A DNA stretch of 64,000 nucleotides from the NCBI GenBank assembly GCA_014871385.1, contig CM026426.1, positions 73,708,303 to 73,772,302 of the forward strand, given 5' to 3'. The stretch comes from Ceratodon purpureus. Lineage: Eukaryota > Streptophyta > Bryopsida > Pseudoditrichales > Ditrichaceae. Shown in pieces: positions 58,211 to 64,000 of this stretch; position 1 is the stretch's first letter; every line of letters begins with the position of its first letter. The notes beneath the pieces were generated by a model that saw nothing but the letters and a program-made list of their open reading frames with translations, was not told the origin of the DNA and ran no database searches. A program made the position numbers and the translations under genes.

Positions 58211-61200
58211 TGACCACAAACCCGTGAAGCTGTATCCTTTTATTGATAGTTGGATCCATAGCTTTATATTCGATGGTGAATCGAATCCCAGCGCAACCTT
58301 CCGCTGCGATAAGAAGGTCAGCACATGGGCCATGTCGTGGAAGGATTTGGCAAGAAGCACAGCCGTCATTGTCCCCCACCTCTCCAAAGACACGCGGATC
58401 CATTCCACGATTGGATTAAATGTTGTCAAACTTCGAGGCCTTGACGTGGAGACAACTATCATGGTGGTGGAGGAGAAGATCCCGAAGTCCGTTCGGATTA
58501 TAACGTATGGACTAATCCTGGACCTCTGCAAGCTTAGTGTAGAACAGGGTGAATCCCTCACTGCCAAGGGGTACATGTACATGCCGGAGGAGAGGACGCA
58601 ATGGACTCCTAAACATATTGAGTCTCAGTGGAACCAAATCGAGGAGGCGCGCAGTGAGGCTGCAACTGCTGCTCTTAGTCAATTGCAGGCTCCGACTACG
58701 TCTACTCCTCCCAAGAAGCGGGGCACAAAACGAAAATCATCCTTGGTCAATGACGGGGAAATTGTGGTGCCTGACACGAGGAAGGGCAAGAAGGGAAAGG
58801 CTGATGACAACCTTACTCTTTAGCAGTGTGTGACAATGTCAACTTCGGATATTGAGAAGCTCGACAAGACCAAGCAGACAGAGATGAAGAACTTGTATAA
58901 CGAGGCTTTTGAACCTCTATATAAGTGGGGCCACGAGAGGCTGAAAGATGAGAAGGAAGCGCCAATAACTGTGCACTTCCCAAAGCTGCATAGGGCCCCT
59001 CCAGGTACCTGCGTCTATCGCAGACTTATTGCGGACAGGTTAAAAGCCTTGACAAACGAGGCGCGCATTGCTCCGAGGTACAGTGGAACAGATAGAGAAA
59101 TCACTGTACTTTCACTGAAGAGGGGACCGTATGGAGAAAAAGGAACTTGTAGAGTTTTTCACAAGTCCTCCGGAGAAGCATCAGATAAAGAGTTCCACGC
59201 ACTTCTACATTATTGGGGGTCAGGGAAGTGTTACTGAGATCTCGTCGAGAGTGGCGAAATTGATGGCGCTGAAAAAGCCAAGGCATCGAAGTTCTCAATC
59301 ATTTTAGTGTGGGCGTCGAGGCCTGAGCACATTAAGCTCATGCTTCTCGCCTGTGTACTGAACCAGGATATGGCCGGCCCACAGAGGGAGCACACATTCA
59401 TGATGCAGGTGCTGAATGCGCTTAATCAAGTGGAAAGAGATGGACTGTCCAATGCCATCTACGCAGGGACGGCAGCACCATAAAGAATTCCTGGTAAGGA
59501 TGTATTTCCTCCTTAATCGGAAGATCCCACGATGATCCGACTTGTACAAATGTTTATGTATCAAAGACATTGAGAGATCCCTCGATGATCCAAGTTGTAT
59601 AACTGTTTATTGCCTCTTAGAACATTCTTCATACTCTATATCATCGTGAGATCCCCGATAGCAACTTCCTAATTAGAGAGCGCTACTAACACCTTCCTCG
59701 ACGTCTGGTATGCACGACTTTGTTCTTGCTCTCGCATCGATCTTCACACACGTGAAGGACTCAGAGCTAAAGGACTGCAAGATACCCCTACTGTTTATTG
59801 AAGACGACACGGCCGTTGACCAATGGGTGGAGATTGAAAAATAGTACATCAAGGGAAAGCTGCCAGATGCGCAAGGGAATGTGCAGACGAACTATGACCT
59901 CCAGCGTAAGCCCTTTGTCCAGAATGTCTAAGCGCTATACGGCCTACGCTTAGAGGATATCCACTACCTTGCTGACCTTGTGGAGAGAAAATAAATCTCT
60001 GTGAAGAGATCGAAGGCCACCAAAGGTGATAAAATGGCAAGATTACCCTCCCTTCAAAGAGCAAGGATCAGGGAATGACTGGTCAGGCTGATGAAGAACA
60101 AGTTGATAAGCACCTATTGTGGTTGGGAGCTTCCAATACGTAAGAGCTCATACGTTATGTATCCTGCACAGGAATGGAAGGACTTTACCAAAGAGAAGTC
60201 CATCACTCACGCGGAGCTGGAGAGCTGCCCGGATAAGGCGTATGTAACGGCTGCGGGAAAGAAGTGGTTGGACGAACGTAACAGGAACCTCAACAAGACG
60301 AGTGATCCAGCAGTCTTGCCTGACATGGTGAAGGTGATGTGGGACGCACACGTATACACAAAAGGACAAGCAAATGTGGCATCGGACATCTAGAGGGGGT
60401 TCGCAACGATGTACGAGTGCATGGTTACGGAGAGGATTAGGCCCAACATTTCTGGCCTTTTAGGAAGTGATGAAGTGTTTCAATGGAGAGGAGGGAGAAA
60501 AATATACATATTCATGTACTTCCTGTTTGATGCAATGGCTGACATGCTAGTGAGAGCTGAGGTGTTGGGCGAGAACAAGATGAATCGTATATTTGATCCT
60601 CTAGGATGCATTGAACGAGACGGGCAGGTCTTTGCTCGCTCAAGGGCAGTTTTCTTCACAGATGTGGCGGGATTCCATGCCACACTATCGCACATTGAAA
60701 TGCGCACGAGGACAGCAAAGAGGAAGTTGTGGAACGGGCATGTGGTCCACTACGTTCCTTTCCGCGAGAACAGATTTCCCGACCCATAGGTGGGTTCTTT
60801 GTATGTTGTATACATAATTTTCTGCTTCGATTATTTTGCAACACAGTCGACCAAGGCCAACTTCAGGGATTTCTTTGAAAGGAAGAGACCATTTGACGCA
60901 GTGTACCTGGCTAAGGACATTACAAAAACCATCCAGCAATGGAAACGATCTGGTCGACCAACGATAAAGCTGGCCGCGCTTTCTACTCTCTTCGAGCACC
61001 ACATCAAAGAGAACATGGTACTTGTAAATGTCAACGGCGGGGCTCACTTCACCCACCTTGGACTTGTAAGTACTCTGCCTCAACCCTTTGAATGTTGAAT
61101 CCATATTTTAATTTCTCTAAGTGATTCGAACTAGCCTCTTTATTTCACATTTGTGCGAATAGGCTTTTGTTCAATAGGCTTATTATCCACGTGTTATCTA

Positions 61201-62671
61201 TTTTTAAAACTTGCGAGTTTTGCATTTGTTCACTCACGTATATAAAATCTATGTGAAGGGTCCTTTTTTATTCTGAGCCTAAGTATTTCCTGATATTTCT
61301 TTAAGTATGCGAGTCCATCGTGGGATCTCTCGATGGACATGTAACGTTTAGAATGACCGTATAGGGGTTCTCAAATCATCAAGGGATCCCTTGATAAATC
61401 TTGCACTTCACACCACACTTCCCCACACTTCTGAACCCTTACGCCATGAAAGTGAACTTGACATTTGGTTAGAGTGTGTTGTTTGCATTACATACATGTT
61501 CTTATCGCCTTCATGTCTACAGGAAAACGAAGCCATGGTCCTGGAAGTTGTCTTCTCTGAAGATGAGAAGGAACATGCTCAGAAGACGTCAAGCAGATGT
61601 GGGACATACTTTACAAGGATTCAATTGACCCAAATGTCTTGCTACTCGATGGTCGAGATGATGGTAATGACAGAGATAGTGAGGGCACCCGTAGAGAGGG
61701 TGATGATGAAGATGGTGAGGCTGATGAAGAAGAAAGCTGGGGACGCACTTCGCCTAATGTGTCCGAATCCAACTCTCAGAAGACGGTTTGCACCTCGGTA
61801 GGTTCTGAACCGAAGGCAGGCCCTCGCACCTCTTCTTTATTTACTTAGCACTGCACCTTGCGTTAACTTCCAAGACATTGTAGTATTCTTGTACCATATA
61901 CCCCAACCCAACTTCTTTTCTACTGCAGCTTTTCATACCGCTTATGGTGTACTGCGCTCATATTGCAGTGACTGCTGCACTCCGCGCGCATCTACAGTGG
62001 TGCTTTGACGAGTGAACACACCATTGACAAATCTCACGTGGGGGAGTCCTCCACGCCACGAAGCGCTGTTGCCGCCATGTCGGGCAACACAAAGGACTTA
62101 GCCTGGTCCTTGCTGGATATGAGGATATCACCGGTGGATCCCTGGATGAAGGGCGCAACCAAATCTCACCAGACTCAGACTACGGATCCTGAAGGTGGCG
62201 CAGGCGACGTGGGAGAAGATGTTGAGGAGCTGGACGACTTGACTTTTAATGTCAACCAATTCTCTACGGTTACGGGAAGTATTGATTTGGCAGAAGCACA
62301 ACAGAGGGCCGGAAGAGCGGACAAGGATAAGGAGCGGACGAACAAGGATGCTGCGCATCCGGATGGGATTTCTTTTCTTCAAGAGGGGGAGACTGCGCGA
62401 GGAGTAGGTTATACTCAGCATGCACCGAGCATCCCACCATTGGGAGATATCTCAATGTTAGAAAGTACTCCACCTGATCCAAGCCATCACCCCCCCCCCC
62501 CCCCTCGTAACTGACGAGTGCACTCCTGAGAGTTTGCTGTCCCTTGCTCCTATTGTGATCCCATCCAGCCCCCCGCCTCCGAGAACATTTCCCAAAGAGA
62601 CCCATCAGTCGCCCCCGATGGCACCTGTCTTGAACAAAGATGTTGTTGATGACACTTTGAAGGATTGTTAA
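58211..62671 (+). pseudogene. Long multi-exon gene of unknown family, stop-interrupted
   Basis: Blocks: about 58211-59493, 59677-60789, 60847-61065, 61523 to about 61850, and about 62005-62671. Splice signals are good (CTG-GTAAGG, TAG-GTGGGT, CTT-GTAAGT, CTACAG). Block 1 encodes VIVPHLSKDTRIHSTIGLNV, a Lys/Arg-rich linker (PKKRGTKRKSS) and KNLYNEAFEPLYKWGHERLK. Block 2 encodes GRKIYIFMYFLFDAMADMLV and HIEMRTRTAKRKLW. Block 3 encodes STKANFRDFFERKRPFDAVY. The tail is acidic and then Pro-rich. In-frame stops: TAG 58821, TGA 59235, TAA 59480, TAG 59842, TAA 59929, TAA 59992, TGA 60076, TAG 60391 and TAG 60787, with no indel in blocks 1-3. A run of 15 C at 62490-62504 shifts the frame; the other frame stays open to TAA 62669. 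Family not recognised; the KKRGTKRK stretch suggests nuclear targeting. Confidence 0.5.
62490..62504. repeat. Poly-C run of 15 in Pro-rich coding region
   Basis: The run lies in a Pro-rich stretch. As read, the frame ends eleven bases later; one base less or two more would keep the ORF open for another 55 codons. This looks like a replication-slippage or sequencing-length site. Confidence 0.85.
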
Positions 62672-64000
62672 CCAGAGACCCAACCGGTCTCTACCTTTAA
62701 TCCCATCCAGTCCCCTCTCTGTTTCATCCAGGAAGTGTCCCCACAGTCATCCTGTTCCTGCGGATGAACTCTGTCAGTCGACTGGATGAACTCTGTCGGA
62801 GCCGACAAGATGATTCTATTAGTTTTCATAGGGTTTAAGAGGCAGGTTTAGGGTTTTGGGAGATCATTCTACACTAGAGCAGGTAGCGTCAGAGAGGTCT
62901 GAGAGCTGTTAGGAGCTGCTGTACCATGTTTTGGGGCTGTTTTGACCCATTTTATGCAGTTTGGACCTCTTTTTGCACTTGTATTGTACATTTCCAGCAT
63001 TCTATGAGGGTTTGGAGCACTTAGTTTATTTGGGTTTTGTTGGGTTTTGATGGGATTGTGAAGGCTAGAGTTTAGTGGTTAAATCCTCCCTTTATCATTG
63101 GCGACCATGCTTTCGTTCATACCATGTTATCTCCTGCTGGTTGTAGGCTGTTCCACTTACTAGAGAGGTCTTGAAGTACGCACATCAGGTCTGCAGAGGT
63201 GTAGCAGTGACCGTCAGGAGTGTTTAGGGGTGCTGAACTGCTGTTACTATAATTCGGAGGTGCTGAACAGTTGCTGGCAGGGTGTAGGGAGTCACTGCAG
63301 TGTCAGAGTCGGTCAACAGAGTGCTATCCAGTCACAGGCAGGGTCCCAAGGCTTTTGAAGTATAGCAAGACTGTTGCGGTAGAGTGGGCAGTGGCGGCCA
63401 AAGGATTTGAGGTGTTTTCAGAGGTGGAAACATTGGTGCAGCAACAGTTGCAGTCCAGTACGTGTCTAGGGAGCAGTAGCAGCAGGGGCGGCTCTGTTGC
63501 AGGCTGGTGGGCGCGGGTGCTGAGAGGAGGTGGAGGACCAGATTTGCCTTGGCGTCAATCCCTATGAAATGAGGGCAGTTCAAGAGCAAAAAAGGGGATA
63601 GGGCTGCTACAGGTCAGATTTGTATTCCTACTGTAAAAAGGGGCGAAAGGTAAGTAACCCAAAATTTTAGGAATTCAAATTTTAAATTTCAGTTCCGAAA
63701 ATTTAGGATCTTAAAAATTTGAATTTTGAATTTTGAATTTGAGGACCTCAATTTGGGACCTCGATCGGCTCTGCGGACTTGGATTTGGGAATCTGGGTCG
63801 GCGGTGGGACGTCGTTTTTGGAGAGGTCGGTTGACATTGGGGACCTGGACCTGAGGTTGGCACAGGCCATAACAGAGTGGTAATTTGGGTTGCTAAGTGC
63901 ATTTGGGCAGATTCAGGGTGATTTTTGTTTCAAACATTGTCATTACAGTAACTAGCACTATAACCACTGGACTGGATCTTCTAAGGGTCAATACAGTGTG
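62672..64000. other. Spacer or 3' flank
   Basis: GTTTAGGGTTTTGGG and TGGGTTTTGTTGGGTTTTGATGGG occur, and near 63660-63740 a low-complexity AATTTTGAATTT stretch. The 98-codon ORF at 63271 is Gly/Ser/Gln-rich and has no motif. No gene or RNA recognised. Confidence 0.4.

Larger units (their letters stand above)
48763..61395. repeat. Dispersed GATC-centred palindrome family
   Basis: About twenty copies of an 18-20 bp near-palindrome, consensus CATCG-R-GGGATC-YC-Y-CGATG, are scattered here. Clear copies: 49245-49262, 49461-49479, 49743-49762, 51095-51113, 51922-51940, 53275-53294, 57712-57731, 57770-57789, 57980-57999, 58108-58127, 59515-59534, 59568-59587, 61316-61335 and 61378-61395 (perfect, ATCAAGGGATCCCTTGAT). 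They lie in introns and spacers around the two decayed gene families, and inside both tandem repeats at 48.7 and 57.6 kb. Confidence 0.85.

Noticed and set aside
58211..61065. Stop codons reassigned to amino acids (altered nuclear code) to explain the many in-frame TAA/TAG/TGA.
   Set aside because: The 434-codon PMI gene uses CAA, CAG and CGN normally, contains no internal stop and ends in TGA. A changed code should affect it too.

Overview
This is a eukaryotic nuclear window, almost certainly from a streptophyte (land plant or charophyte alga). It carries one clean intron-containing plant-type gene (mannose-6-phosphate isomerase), GT-AG introns, an interstitial TTTAGGG telomere-type repeat, an Athila/Tat-like Ty3 retroelement and a remnant of a plant VIK/ILK-type kinase. 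My best guess is a large repeat-rich charophyte or non-seed-plant genome (Chara-like), but the species cannot be fixed from the sequence alone. Gene density is low and most coding-like DNA is mobile or decayed.

Layout. 0-6.7 kb: Ty3/gypsy pol, then an LTR, then a gag-position ORF of the same CCGG-rich family, interrupted by a 400-bp TIR element. 6.7-8.9 kb: a 5'-truncated LINE copy (+). 8.9-16.2 kb: AT-rich spacer with one decayed gene (12.0-12.7 kb, minus) and a weak ORF (15.4-16.2 kb). 16.2-24.7 kb: a nearly full-length LINE of the same family (minus). It encodes a 2A-type ribosome-skipping peptide, APE endonuclease, reverse transcriptase, a possibly methyltransferase-like module, RNase H and a Cys-rich C-terminal region. 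25.2-27.1 kb: an unrecognised multi-exon minus-strand gene. 27.6-33 kb: AT-rich spacer. 33.3-36.1 kb: a decayed gene of unknown family. 36.7-39.0 kb: a kinase remnant with all three core motifs altered. 40.3-43.3 kb: a 74-bp tandem repeat and then the intact five-exon PMI gene. 44.2-45.1 kb: a two-exon gene of unknown family. 45.8-46.2 kb: second copy of the TIR element. 48.7-53.1 kb: tandem repeats and a DUF7869-like gene (minus). 53-58 kb: AT-rich repeats. 58.2-62.7 kb: a long multi-exon gene of unknown family (+). 62.7-64 kb: no gene recognised.

Two patterns cut across the window. Many coding-like stretches keep their reading frame over 1-3 kb but contain in-frame stop codons, with very few indels; the PMI gene has none, which argues against a changed genetic code. 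A GATC-centred 18-20 bp palindrome with CATCG/CGATG arms occurs about twenty times between 48.7 and 61.4 kb, and I saw none elsewhere in the window.

Only PMI looks like an ordinary working housekeeping gene. The other units are mobile elements, their remnants, or decayed members of unknown families, so no pathway links the genes.
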